The notes beneath the pieces were generated by a model. It was given only the letters and a program-made list of their open reading frames with translations. It ran no database searches and was not told the origin of the DNA. The translations under genes and the position numbers were made by a program. A DNA stretch of 64,000 nt, from assembly GCF_004117855.1 (NCBI RefSeq), contig NZ_QWBW01000008.1, positions 124,001 through 188,000 on the forward strand, read 5' to 3'. Positions 46,858 through 55,691 of this stretch are shown here, one piece after another (position 1 is the stretch's first letter; each line of letters starts with the position of its first letter). Source of the DNA: Modicisalibacter coralii. Its GTDB lineage: Bacteria > Pseudomonadota > Gammaproteobacteria > Pseudomonadales > Halomonadaceae.

Positions 46858-48549
46858 ATGGTGGCATCGCCGTTACAGTTGTTGCCGCGGTTCATGGACG
46901 CGATGCTGGGGGCATCGCCCGCCGTCGTCTATGCGACCGATCCGGGGTGGTGGCAGGGGCGCCTGCACTACCTGGGAGTCAACGTCGCCGAGCTGTGCGG
47001 TATCGAGCGCGAGGCGCTGCGCGAGTGCCCCCAGCGCTGGCTGGAGTGCATCGACGCCAGTTGTCGTGAATCGCTGTTCGCGCAGCTCGAGACGGCCCGT
47101 CACGACGGCACTTCCCGCCTTTGCCTGCAGTACGCCGTGTTCCATCTCGACGGCACTCGTCATCACCTGCAGGACGACATCGTCCTGCATCGCGGCACCG
47201 ACGGCGAGCTGGTCGAGCTGGTCGGCTCGCTGGTCGACGTCACCGAGCGTCAGACGCTGCTGGAGCGCTTCGAGAAGCTCAGCGAGCAGCTTCCCGGCAC
47301 CCTCTATCAGTGCCGGCTGGCCCCCGACGGACGCCTCGACTTTCCCTTCGTCAGCGCCGGTATCCGGCGCCTCTTCGGCCTTGCCCCGGAGACCGTGATG
47401 GGGCGGGCCTCGGTGGCACTGGAACGGGTCCATTCCGAGGACGGCGAGGGGCTGTGGCGCAGCATCCTGCGCAGCGCACGGCGCCTCAGCGTGTGGCGTC
47501 ACGAGTTCCGCTACCACCATCCCGATGGCTACCAGCTGTGGGTGCATGGCCAGGCCAAGCCGGAAAGACAGCCGGATGGCAGCATTCTCTGGCATGGCTT
47601 CTGTGAAGACGTCACCCTGCGCCGACAGGCACAATTGGCACTCGCCGAGAACGAGCGGCGCTATCGCTTCATCGTCGAGAACGTCAGCGACCTGATCCTG
47701 TTGCTCGATGCCGATGGGCTGTGCCGCTTCGCCTCGCCCTCGGTCGGCCGGATTCTCGGCCATGCGCCCCAGGATCTGCAGCTGCGCCCGATGATCGAAC
47801 TGCTGCCGCCGGACGACGCGTCGCGTGTCCAGCGGCACATTCACGAAACCGCGCGGATGGGCAGCAACCTGCGTCTCGAGCTTCGCGCGCGTCACGCCCA
47901 GGGGCACTACGTATGGCTGGAGACGGCCTGTTCGCCCTATGTCAGCCCGCTCAATGGTCGTTACGAGTGGATCCTCGCGGTGGGGCGCGACGTCACCGAC
48001 CGCAAGCTGCGCGAGATGAAGCTGCACGAGCTGTCGACCATCGACAGCCTCACCGGCGCCCTCAATCGCGGCGCCTTCCTGGGGTGTCTGCGCAGCGCGC
48101 TGGAGGCAGCCGATCCCTCGGCCGCGCGATCCTCGCTGGTGATCTTCGATATCGACCACTTCAAGGCCATCAACGATACTTGGGGGCACGCCGCCGGTGA
48201 TCTGGTGCTCGCCAGCCTCGGCGAGATCTGCCGCAGCACGCTGCGTGCCCACGACATCTTCGGGCGCATCGGCGGTGAGGAGTTCGCCCTGGTGCTGGTC
48301 TCGCAGCCGCTTCAGGAGGCCATCGGGCTCGCCGAGCGACTGCGCGGGAAGTTCGAGAACGTGCTGGTCGAGTTCCACGGCGAATGGCTCAACTTCACGG
48401 TCAGTTTCGGTGTCGCCGAACGCCGCGACGACGAGCCCATCGAGGATCTCATGCACCGGGCCGACATGGGCCTCTATGCCGCCAAGCGGCACGGCCGCAA
48501 CCGGGTCCATCGGGCGCCGGGCGAGCCGACGGACGACAAGACGCCGTGA
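46858..48549 (+). CDS. diguanylate cyclase with three PAS domains
   Basis: About 563 residues, no membrane segment. Three PAS domains run at about 8-125, 140-260 and 262-390 (the third with SVGRILGHAPQDLQ and WILAVGRDVTDRK). A GGDEF domain fills 400-550. FGRIGGEEF near residue 470 is an intact catalytic loop, and RAHD five residues before it is an RxxD inhibitory site. It should make c-di-GMP in response to a cytosolic signal; the second PAS core (WVHGQAKPERQPDG) has no obvious haem or flavin residue. The start may also be GTG 46852, which has a better-spaced AGAGGGGGG site. Confidence 0.9.
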   Translation: MVASPLQLLPRFMDAMLGASPAVVYATDPGWWQGRLHYLGVNVAELCGIEREALRECPQRWLECIDASCRESLFAQLETARHDGTSRLCLQYAVFHLDGTRHHLQDDIVLHRGTDGELVELVGSLVDVTERQTLLERFEKLSEQLPGTLYQCRLAPDGRLDFPFVSAGIRRLFGLAPETVMGRASVALERVHSEDGEGLWRSILRSARRLSVWRHEFRYHHPDGYQLWVHGQAKPERQPDGSILWHGFCEDVTLRRQAQLALAENERRYRFIVENVSDLILLLDADGLCRFASPSVGRILGHAPQDLQLRPMIELLPPDDASRVQRHIHETARMGSNLRLELRARHAQGHYVWLETACSPYVSPLNGRYEWILAVGRDVTDRKLREMKLHELSTIDSLTGALNRGAFLGCLRSALEAADPSAARSSLVIFDIDHFKAINDTWGHAAGDLVLASLGEICRSTLRAHDIFGRIGGEEFALVLVSQPLQEAIGLAERLRGKFENVLVEFHGEWLNFTVSFGVAERRDDEPIEDLMHRADMGLYAAKRHGRNRVHRAPGEPTDDKTP

Positions 48550-48596
48550 CGCGCACGCACGGCCACCGCGCCACGACCACGAAACAAGGAGAAACC

Positions 48597-49445
48597 ATGC
48601 GCACCCTGCTCAAGCTGCTGTGTCTGCTACCCGTCCTGCTGATCCTTTCGCCGGCTCAGGCCCAGGAGGAGGGCAAGGCGGACACCTCGCCGGTGACCAT
48701 CGCCCAGGGCCCGCGGGTCGTCGGCGAACCGTTCACGTATTCCACCGGCGGCCAGACCTACCAGGGCTACCTGGCACGCAACGTCGCCGACGACGAGCCC
48801 CGCCCGGCGGTGCTGATCGTCCACGAATGGTGGGGGCTCAACGACTACGCCAGGGCGCGCGCCGACCAGTTGGCGGCACTGGGCTTCGTGGCGTTGGCCG
48901 TCGACATGTACGGCAACGGCGAGACCACCACCCACCCCGACGAGGCCGGCCAGTTCGCCAGCCGGGTGATGCAGGACTGGCCCACCGCCCGCGCCAGCCT
49001 CGAGGCGGCGATGGCCAAGCTCAGTCAGAATCCGGCGGTCCGCGGCGACCGCATGGCGGCGATCGGTTACTGCTTCGGCGGGGGCGTGGTGATGAACATG
49101 GCGCTCGCCGGGATGCCCATCAAGGCGGCCATCAGCTTTCACGGCAGTCCCACCCGGGCGGTGACCAACCCGCAGCCCTTCGACGGCGTGGTGCAGATCC
49201 ACAACGGTGCCGACGATCCGCTGGTCAAGCGTGACGATCTCAAGGCAATGGCGCGCACGCTCAAGGCCCAGGGCGCCAAGGTCAAGGTGGTCAACTACCC
49301 CCACGCCAAGCACGCCTTCACCAATCCCCACGCCGATGCTCTCGGCGCCGAGGACGACCTGCCGCTGGCCTACAACGCCGCTGCCGATGCCGCCTCCTGG
49401 CAGACCGCGCTGCTGGCGCTCGACAAGACCCTCAACGGCGACTGA
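48597..49445 (+). CDS. exported dienelactone hydrolase-family protein
   Basis: 282 residues. A signal peptide (1-23, cleavage after AQA) makes it periplasmic, while classical dienelactone hydrolases are cytosolic. The triad is visible as Cys in GYCFGGG, Asp in NGADDPLV and His in HAKHAFTNP. VLIVHEWWGLNDYARARAD is the oxyanion part. It probably hydrolyses a lactone or ester outside the cytoplasm. ATG follows AAGGAG at 7 nt. Confidence 0.9.
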   Translation: MRTLLKLLCLLPVLLILSPAQAQEEGKADTSPVTIAQGPRVVGEPFTYSTGGQTYQGYLARNVADDEPRPAVLIVHEWWGLNDYARARADQLAALGFVALAVDMYGNGETTTHPDEAGQFASRVMQDWPTARASLEAAMAKLSQNPAVRGDRMAAIGYCFGGGVVMNMALAGMPIKAAISFHGSPTRAVTNPQPFDGVVQIHNGADDPLVKRDDLKAMARTLKAQGAKVKVVNYPHAKHAFTNPHADALGAEDDLPLAYNAAADAASWQTALLALDKTLNGD

Positions 49446-49525
49446 GCCTGGCCGGCCCGGGTTCCCGGGTCGGTTCCGGACAACCCCGTCGTTCGGCCGC
49501 CGTCGCCGGGCGTCGCAATACCTTT

Positions 49526-49555
49526 CCGGGGGCCGGCCTCCCGGGGGCCGGCCTC
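49526..49555. repeat. tandem repeat, two 15-bp units
   Basis: CCGGGGGCCGGCCTC occurs twice without interruption. Each unit contains a GGCCGGCC palindrome, so both hairpins and slippage are possible. Confidence 0.8.
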
Positions 49556-49657
49556 CGAGGGCAATCCGCACCAAGCGTGCGGACTGCCCATGGCGTCGCT
49601 TCCCCGGGGAACGCGTTGGGCACGGTTCTCGACCGGGGCGCATGGCGATACCCTATC

Positions 49658-49799
49658 GGAAGCTCTGAACAAATAGGCGAGCGGGATGAAGCGCAAGGCG
49701 CCCGGCGCACAGGAACCGCAGCATATGGGTTATATGTGAGGATTCCGAGCACCGCGCAACGCAGCGATTCGCCCGTGTAGGCATTTGTGCAGTGTTTCC
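49658..49799 (+). mobile_element. MITE copy 2 (142 bp)
   Basis: Same element and length as at 2038-2179, in the opposite orientation. It starts GGAAGCTCTGAACAAATAGG and ends GCATTTGTGCAGTGTTTCC. The flanks (TATC and CACC) do not form a direct repeat, so the duplication has decayed or the copy arose by recombination. It lies 68 bp before the start of the FemAB/GNAT-like gene and may carry part of its promoter region. Confidence 0.8.
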
Positions 49800-49866
49800 C
49801 ACCCACGCGATCGCGATGGGCATAGGCTGCCCTTTGCCGCGACGAACGCCACAGGGAGAGCGAGAC

Positions 49867-51030
49867 ATGCGCTTTGCGATCGAGACGCTGAACGCCGTCG
49901 AGGCGCTGCCGGCAACGGCCTGGAATGCGCTGGTGCCGGCCGATCAGCCGTTTCTGCGCCACGAGTTCCTGCATGCCCTGGAGGCGAGCGGTGCGGTGTC
50001 GCCCGCCAGCGGCTGGACGCCGCGGCATCTCGCGGTGCGTCTCGACGGGGTGCTGGTGGCATTGCTGCCCCGTTATCTCAAGGATCACTCCTTCGGCGAA
50101 TATGTCTTCGACTGGGCCTGGGCGGACGCCTGGGAACGTGCCGGGGGCGACTATTACCCCAAGGGGCTGACGGCGGTGCCCTTCACCCCGGTGCCCGGCG
50201 CGCGGCTGCTGATGGGGGATGGCGCGGCGCGGCGCGAGGTGATGGCGGCGCTTGGCGAGCATTGCTGTGACGCGACGCTGTCGAGCTGGCACCTGCTGTT
50301 CGCCGAGGACGCCGAGATCGACGACTGGCTGGCGGTGCGGCCCGAGCTGCTGGAGCGGGCCGCGGTGCAGTTCCAGTGGCGCGATGCGGGGTTCGGCGAC
50401 TTCGCGGGCTTTCTCGCCGCGATGAGCGCCAAGCGCCGCAAGGAGGTGCGCCGCGAGCGGCGCCGGGTCGCCGAACAGGGCCTCGAGCTGGTGCGCCTGG
50501 AGGGCGAGGCGATCGATGCCGCGGCCCTCGAGCACTTCTACCGCTGTTACCGGATCACCTATTACGAGCGCGGCCAGCAGCCCTACCTGTCGCTGGATTT
50601 CTTCCGCCGCCTGCGCGAGACGATGCCCGAGGCGCTGCTGCTGGTCCAGGCGTGGCACGGCGCGCGGCCGGTGGCCGCCGCGCTCTGCCTGCAGGGCAGC
50701 GAGACCCTCTACGGGCGTTACTGGGGCAGCGAGGTCGAGGCCGACTGCCTGCACTTCGAGGCCTGCTACTACCAGGGCATCGAGCATTGCCTGGCGAAGG
50801 GGCTGACGCGTTTCGATCCGGGCACCCAGGGCGAACACAAGCTGAGCCGCGGTTTCGCGCCGCGCCGGCTGCGCTCGCTGCACTTCATCGCCCACCGGGG
50901 CTTTCGTGACGCGGTGGCGCGCTTCTGCGCGGAGGAGCGCGAGCACGTCGCGGCCTATGCGCGTCACGCCGAGACACGGCTGCCGTTTCGTCGCGACCAC
51001 GATGCCGCTGGGGAAGCGCTGAACAAATAG
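49867..51030 (+). CDS. FemAB/GNAT-like protein (peptidogalycan biosynthesis family), C-terminus altered by MITE
   Basis: 387 residues of the family long named DUF482 (peptidogalycan biosynthesis/recognition). MSAKRRKEVRRERRRVAEQG, FYRCYRITYYERGQQPYLS and FDPGTQGEHKLSRGF are family motifs; the fold is that of an acyltransferase, and the substrate is unknown. The stop codon lies inside MITE copy 3: the last five residues (EALNK) are encoded by its left end. The insertion therefore replaced the original C-terminus by a few residues. The gene lies between two copies of the element. Confidence 0.85.
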   Translation: MRFAIETLNAVEALPATAWNALVPADQPFLRHEFLHALEASGAVSPASGWTPRHLAVRLDGVLVALLPRYLKDHSFGEYVFDWAWADAWERAGGDYYPKGLTAVPFTPVPGARLLMGDGAARREVMAALGEHCCDATLSSWHLLFAEDAEIDDWLAVRPELLERAAVQFQWRDAGFGDFAGFLAAMSAKRRKEVRRERRRVAEQGLELVRLEGEAIDAAALEHFYRCYRITYYERGQQPYLSLDFFRRLRETMPEALLLVQAWHGARPVAAALCLQGSETLYGRYWGSEVEADCLHFEACYYQGIEHCLAKGLTRFDPGTQGEHKLSRGFAPRRLRSLHFIAHRGFRDAVARFCAEEREHVAAYARHAETRLPFRRDHDAAGEALNK

Positions 51031-51198
51031 GCGAGCGGGATGAAGCGGGCGTCGCCACGCCGCAAGGCGCCCGGCGCACAGGAACCGCAGCATATGGGGT
51101 ATATGTGAGGATTCCGACCGGGCTGGCGTTCCAGCACCGCGCAACGCAGCGATTCGTCGGGGACGCCGAGTTCGTGCAGGCATTTGTGCAGTGTTTCC
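51012..51198 (+). mobile_element. MITE copy 3 (187 bp) with CTGG duplication
   Basis: Starts GGAAGCGCTGAACAAATAGG and ends GCATTTGTGCAGTGTTTCC, flanked by CTGG on both sides (51008-51011 and 51199-51202). It is 45 bp longer than copies 1 and 2 because of three internal insertions of 14-16 bp. It provides the stop codon of the upstream gene and lies 60 bp before the kefC-like gene. No transposase is encoded. Confidence 0.85.
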
Positions 51199-51258
51199 CT
51201 GGCTGAGCGGCGAACGGGGCGATAGCATGCCCGCAGGGAACGCGAGGACACCGGGACC

Positions 51259-53073
51259 ATGGATTTTCTCTTCGAAGCGGCCGTACTGCTGGGTGCGGCG
51301 ATCATTGCGGTGCCGCTCTTCCAGCGGCTGGGACTGGGATCGATCCTCGGTTATCTCGCCGCCGGGCTGATTCTCGGTCCGTCGGTCAGCGGCTTCATCG
51401 CCGAACCCGAGACGGTGCTGCACTTCGCCGAATTCGGCGTGGTGATGCTGCTGTTCATCATCGGCCTCGAACTCGAGCCGGCGCGGTTGTGGCGTCTGCG
51501 CAAGCGTCTGCTGGGCCTGGGCAGCCTGCAGCTGATCGGTTGTGCGGTGCTGCTCACTCCGCTGGGACTGGCCCTCGACCTGCCGATGGATCGCGCCATC
51601 CTGCTGGGTCTGATCCTGGCGCTGTCGTCGACCGCCTTCGCCCTGCAGGTGCTCAACGAACGCCATCAGCTGGCCGCCCCGCACGGCCAGGCGGCGTTCG
51701 CCATCCTGCTGTTCCAGGATCTGGCGGTGATTCCGTTGCTGGCGCTGCTGCCGCTGTTCGCCGGCGACATCGGCCTCGCCTCCGGCGATACCTGGCTGAC
51801 CGTGCTGCGCAGCGTGGGCATGGTGGTCGCGGCGATCGTCGTCGGGCGGCTGGTGTTCCCGCGGGTGCTGGCCTTCGTCGCGCGCAGCGAGGTCCACGAG
51901 GTGTTCACCGCCGCGGCGCTGTTCATGGTGCTGGGCATGGCGCTGGTGATGGACTGGGCGGGGCTGTCGATGGCGCTGGGCGCCTTCCTCGGTGGGGTGA
52001 TGCTCGCCGATACCGTCTATCGCCACGAGCTCGAGGCCAATATCGAGCCGTTCAAGGGGCTGTTGCTGGGACTGTTCTTCATCGCCGTGGGCATGTCGGT
52101 GGACCTGTCGCTGGTCTTCCACAACCTGCCGTGGGTGCTGGCCATCACCGCCGGCCTGGTGATCGGCAAGCTGGTGGTGATCGGCCTGGTGGGGCTCGCC
52201 GCCCGGCTGCCGCGAGCCGAGGTACCACGCCTGGCGGCGGTCATCGCCCAGGGCGGGGAGTTCGATTTCGTGCTGCTCACCGCCGCGGTGAGCGCCGGGG
52301 TCTTCGAGGCCCGTATCGCCAGCCTGTGCATCGCCGCGGTGACGCTGTCGATGGCGCTGACGCCGTTTCTCTACCAGGCCGGGGAGCGCCTGGGGGCGCG
52401 CTTCAGGGACAAGCGTCCCTACGACGGCGATTTCGGCGATTCGTCGCCGCCGGTGTTGATCGCCGGGCTGGGGCGCTTCGGCCAGATGGTCGCGCGGGTG
52501 CTCAAGAGCCAGGACATCCTGTTCACCGCCCTCGATCCCAACATCCGTCAGGTCGAGTTCATCCGCCGCTTCGGTTCGCAGATCTACTACGCCGACGCCT
52601 CGCGCCTGGATCTGTTGCGGGCCGCCGGCGCCGAGCGTGCCCAACTGCTGGTGGTCGCCGTCGACGATGCCGAGACCGCGTCGCGGATCGTTCGTCAGTC
52701 GCGGGCGCATTTCCCCGAACTCAAGATTCTCGCCCGCGCCCGCAATCGCCATCACGCCTGGGAGCTGATGGAGATGGGTGTCGACGTGGTGGTTCGCGAG
52801 ACCTTCGCGGCGAGCATGGAGATGAGTCTCGAAGTCCTCAAGGGTCTGGGTTACCCGAGCTCCAACGCCATGGACGCGGTACGCACCTTCCGCGACTTCG
52901 ACGTGCAGCTGTTCCACGATTCCTACGCGCATCGTCACGACGAGGAGGCGCTGGTCGCCAACGACCGGGCGGCAATGGCGGAGCTGCGCTCGCTGTTCCA
53001 GAAGGAGTTGAGCGGGCGAACGCCGCGCGATGCCACGCCCGGTGTCGCGCGCAGCGAGCCCGAGGCCAGCTGA
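51259..53073 (+). CDS. KefB/KefC-type cation:proton antiporter
   Basis: 604 residues of the CPA2 family. About twelve helices cover residues 1-380 (LGYLAAGLILGP, FGVVMLLFIIGLELEP, LLFQDLAVIPLL and LGAFLGGVMLAD). An RCK/TrkA-N domain follows, with the NAD-binding GLGRFG near residue 403. It probably exchanges potassium for protons and is gated by the cytosolic domain; glutathione-linked gating as in E. coli KefC is possible but not shown, and there is no KefF-type partner. The start is the ATG of MDFLFEAAV. Confidence 0.92.
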   Translation: MDFLFEAAVLLGAAIIAVPLFQRLGLGSILGYLAAGLILGPSVSGFIAEPETVLHFAEFGVVMLLFIIGLELEPARLWRLRKRLLGLGSLQLIGCAVLLTPLGLALDLPMDRAILLGLILALSSTAFALQVLNERHQLAAPHGQAAFAILLFQDLAVIPLLALLPLFAGDIGLASGDTWLTVLRSVGMVVAAIVVGRLVFPRVLAFVARSEVHEVFTAAALFMVLGMALVMDWAGLSMALGAFLGGVMLADTVYRHELEANIEPFKGLLLGLFFIAVGMSVDLSLVFHNLPWVLAITAGLVIGKLVVIGLVGLAARLPRAEVPRLAAVIAQGGEFDFVLLTAAVSAGVFEARIASLCIAAVTLSMALTPFLYQAGERLGARFRDKRPYDGDFGDSSPPVLIAGLGRFGQMVARVLKSQDILFTALDPNIRQVEFIRRFGSQIYYADASRLDLLRAAGAERAQLLVVAVDDAETASRIVRQSRAHFPELKILARARNRHHAWELMEMGVDVVVRETFAASMEMSLEVLKGLGYPSSNAMDAVRTFRDFDVQLFHDSYAHRHDEEALVANDRAAMAELRSLFQKELSGRTPRDATPGVARSEPEAS

Positions 53074-53131
53074 CGCCGATCACCCGAGGCGACTATCTGA
53101 AGCCACATACCTGACAGAGAGGGAGGCGCGG

Positions 53132-53962
53132 ATGAGCGATCGAGACTGGCACGAGCGCTTGGCGGCGCTGGGCCTGGAGATCGTCGGCGAGCCGCGGGCG
53201 CTGGCCGGCGGCGACATCGCCGAAGTGAGCCGCCTCGAGACCCGCCAGGGGGCCGTCGTCGCCAAGCGCGACGACCCGCGGACGCTGGCGGCCGAGGCCG
53301 ACGGCCTGCGTGCGCTGCGCGAGGCCGGCAGCGCGTTGATCGTGCCCGAGGTCATCGCCCTGGACGACGACCTGCTGGTGATGGAAGCCCTCGACGCCGG
53401 CGGGCGCCGCGACGGTGCCCGACTTGGCGAGGGGCTGCGCGAGTTGCACGGGGTGGTCGGCGAGACGCACGGCTGGCCCCGCGACAACCGCTGCGGCCCC
53501 ACCCCCCAGCGCAACACGCCGTGCGCCGACGGTCGGGTCTTTCAGCGCGAGCAGCGGCTGCTGGCGCTGGGGCGGGCCTGCCTTGAGCGCGGTTCGCTCG
53601 AACGCACGACCTTCGCGGCGCTCGAGCGCATCGCCCGGGGCCTCGAGGCCTGGCTGCCCGATGCGCCGCCGCGGCTGGTCCACGGCGACCTGTGGTCGGG
53701 CAACGTGCTCTACACGCCCCGGGGCCCGGCGATCATCGATCCGGCCGTGTACTACCACTACCCGGAGGTCGACCTGGCGATGCTGACCCTGTTCGGTCAC
53801 CCCGGCGAGGCATTCTTCGAGGCCTACTGGGACGGCGGGGCGCCGGACGACTGGCCGCGACGCGAGCGGCTCTTCCAGCTCTACCCGCTGCTCAACCACC
53901 TGCTGCTGTTCGGCGGCGGCTATCGAGGCGCCGTGGAACGTACCATCGCCGAGCTGGCCTGA
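53132..53962 (+). CDS. fructosamine kinase-family protein
   Basis: 276 residues of the Fn3K family, related to aminoglycoside phosphotransferases. HGDLWSGNVLY near residue 183 is the catalytic loop with Asp and Asn, and IIDPAVYYHYPEVDLAM holds the second metal-binding Asp. Bacterial members phosphorylate ketoamines on glycated proteins or small molecules, which makes the sugar leave. The start follows GGGAGG. It comes after the antiporter gene (58-bp gap) and converges with a hydrolase gene. Confidence 0.9.
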   Translation: MSDRDWHERLAALGLEIVGEPRALAGGDIAEVSRLETRQGAVVAKRDDPRTLAAEADGLRALREAGSALIVPEVIALDDDLLVMEALDAGGRRDGARLGEGLRELHGVVGETHGWPRDNRCGPTPQRNTPCADGRVFQREQRLLALGRACLERGSLERTTFAALERIARGLEAWLPDAPPRLVHGDLWSGNVLYTPRGPAIIDPAVYYHYPEVDLAMLTLFGHPGEAFFEAYWDGGAPDDWPRRERLFQLYPLLNHLLLFGGGYRGAVERTIAELA

Positions 53963-53975
53963 TCAGGCTCTTGTC

Positions 53976-54875
53976 TCAGCCGCGGCCGGCACCGCGCAGT
54001 CGCGCCAGACCGTGACGCAGGCGCGCGGCGAGGCCTGAATGGCGTGCGCCGAGAAAGGCGCGTATCGGCTCGACCTGGTCGCGCTGGTTGAGCATCGGCG
54101 CGTGCCCGCAGCCGGGCACCTCAAGGGTGGTCAGGTGGGGCCGTTCGGTCTGCATGCGGGCCAGGGTCGCCGCCGAGAGGATGTCGGAGCGCTCGCCGCG
54201 GATCGCCATCAGCGGGCACTCGAGGGACTGCCACATCGGCCACAGGTCCTGCGGGGAGTCGTGAAGAAACTGTTCGGCGATGCGCGGATCGAAGTGAAAC
54301 CCCCAACTGCCGTCGATCAGCCGTCGCGAACTCTCCAGGGCCAGGCGTCGCCAGGCGTCCTCGCCGTCGATGCCGAACTCGGCGTAGTGATGCTTGAGCT
54401 CGGCGAGCAGCTCGCTGAAGGTCGAGAAGCGGTGCGGCACGGCAAAGTAGCTGGCCAGATGGGCCAGGCTGTCGGCGTCGATTTCCGGCCCCACGTCGTT
54501 GACGATCAGTCGCGAAATGCGCTCGCGACCGCTCTCTGAACCGGCCAGCAGGATCCCCAGCAGGCCGCCCATCGAGGTGCCCAGCCAGGCTACCCGGTCG
54601 AGGGCGAAATGATCGAGCACGGCCAGGGCGACATTCTGATAGTGGCTGTAGAGATAGTCGTGGGCGGGAAACAGCGACCAGCTCGACAGGCCGCGTCCGG
54701 GCGTGTCGGGGGCGATCACCCGCCACTCGGGGCCGAGCCGCCGTGCCAGGTCGTGGAAATCGCCGCCGTGGCGCGACAGGCCGTGCCAGGCGAGCAGCGT
54801 CCGGCGCCCTTCGGGGTGCCAGACGCGCACCGCCACCTCGAGAGCGCGAAAGCGGATCAGCTCGAGCGCATCCAT
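53976..54875 (-). CDS. alpha/beta hydrolase
   Basis: 299 residues. LGTSMGGLLG carries the nucleophile Ser, and VPGCGHAPML the His; Asp is in the segment before AATLARMQ. LAWHGLSRHGGDFHDLARRL near the start is the oxyanion region. It resembles ester or lactone hydrolases with a broad lid region, but the substrate is unknown. It is tail to tail with the kinase gene. Confidence 0.87.
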   Translation of the reverse strand: MDALELIRFRALEVAVRVWHPEGRRTLLAWHGLSRHGGDFHDLARRLGPEWRVIAPDTPGRGLSSWSLFPAHDYLYSHYQNVALAVLDHFALDRVAWLGTSMGGLLGILLAGSESGRERISRLIVNDVGPEIDADSLAHLASYFAVPHRFSTFSELLAELKHHYAEFGIDGEDAWRRLALESSRRLIDGSWGFHFDPRIAEQFLHDSPQDLWPMWQSLECPLMAIRGERSDILSAATLARMQTERPHLTTLEVPGCGHAPMLNQRDQVEPIRAFLGARHSGLAARLRHGLARLRGAGRG

Positions 54876-54947
54876 GGGAACCCTCCCTCAGTGTGCACCC
54901 CTGCAGTGTAGCGCCTATGCTGTGTTGCAGCATGAGGCATCCTGCAT

Positions 54948-55559
54948 TCAGGGGCGCATCAGATCGAGCAGGGTATCGACCACCACGGTGCCGCGCTTGT
55001 CGATCGGCAGTTCCTCGGGGTCGCGCAGCCAGTCGTGGAAGAGGCCGCCGATGCAGCACTGCAGCATGTCGGCGGCCATCTCGGGCGACAGCGACGCCTT
55101 CAGTTGACCGCAGCGCTTGGCCTCGCGAAAGGAATCCAGCATCGATTCCAGACAGTCGCGTTTCATCTGGCGCTGCATCTCCAGCGGATCGATGTCGCTG
55201 AAGAACTCGCAGCGGTGGATGAGAATCGAGTGGATGCGCTGATAGCGCGGTTCCTGAAGCCGCGCGAAGCTTTCGTGGCAGGCCAGGCGAATGCATTCCA
55301 GCGGCGAGGGGTTGTCGTGGGTCGCCTCGATGGCGCGGGCGAGATCCTCGAACGGCAGGCGTACGCGTTCCAGCAGGGCGTGGAAAAGATCCGCCTTGTT
55401 CTTGAAATGCCAGTAGACCGCGCCACGGGTCATTCCGGCGCGGCGGGCGATCTGCTCGAGCGAGGTGCGCGCGACCCCTTTCTCGTAGAACAGCGCTTCG
55501 GCCGCGTCGAGAAGAGACTCCCGGGTCGCTTCGGCTTCGGCTTTGGTGCGTCTGGGCAT
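54948..55559 (-). CDS. TetR-family repressor, AcrR/TtgR type
   Basis: 203 residues. The first 60 residues hold the DNA-binding domain (RESLLDAAEALFYEKGVART, IARRAGMTRGAVYWHFKNK). The rest is the helical ligand-binding domain seen in AcrR and TtgR (LMHRCEFF-like IHRCEFFSDIDPLEMQRQ). It lies divergently next to the efflux genes it most likely represses. An operator with the Pseudomonas putida TtgR-site sequence lies in the gap (55632-55656). The start is placed at MPRRTKAEAE, the usual start of this group; a longer frame adds 17 residues. Confidence 0.92.
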   Translation of the reverse strand: MPRRTKAEAEATRESLLDAAEALFYEKGVARTSLEQIARRAGMTRGAVYWHFKNKADLFHALLERVRLPFEDLARAIEATHDNPSPLECIRLACHESFARLQEPRYQRIHSILIHRCEFFSDIDPLEMQRQMKRDCLESMLDSFREAKRCGQLKASLSPEMAADMLQCCIGGLFHDWLRDPEELPIDKRGTVVVDTLLDLMRP

Positions 55560-55631
55560 GGCGACTGAGTGCTCTGGAAGACGGGTAGAAGGCGACTTTT
55601 TTGACGCCATCTTACCCCATCGCCCGAATAT

Positions 55632-55656
55632 TTACATTCATGGTTGTATGGCTGTA
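55632..55656. promoter_or_regulatory. TtgR/AcrR-type operator
   Basis: TTACATTCATGGTTGT followed by ATGGCTGTA. The first 16 bases agree, from memory, with the published TtgR operator of P. putida ttgABC; the second half is less conserved. It lies between the divergent repressor and pump genes, 36 bp before the adaptor start. Confidence 0.7.
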
Positions 55657-55691
55657 GTCTTGCGTCATTCGTTATTCGACTAAGGGATGTC

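Larger units (their letters stand above)
49446..49866. other. intergenic region with tandem repeat and MITE copy 2
   Basis: 421 bp between the dienelactone hydrolase gene and the FemAB/GNAT-like gene. It contains a perfect 2 x 15-bp tandem repeat (49526-49555) and the element at 49658-49799. No gene is visible. Confidence 0.7.

Noticed and set aside
49526-49555. Start of a CRISPR array
   Set aside because: Only two adjacent 15-bp units without spacers; it is a simple tandem repeat.
49432-52938. Minus-strand open frame of 1168 codons
   Set aside because: It is antisense to the FemAB/GNAT-like gene and the antiporter gene, runs through two MITE copies, and has a His/Gln/Arg/Gly-rich composition typical of shadow frames in GC-rich DNA.
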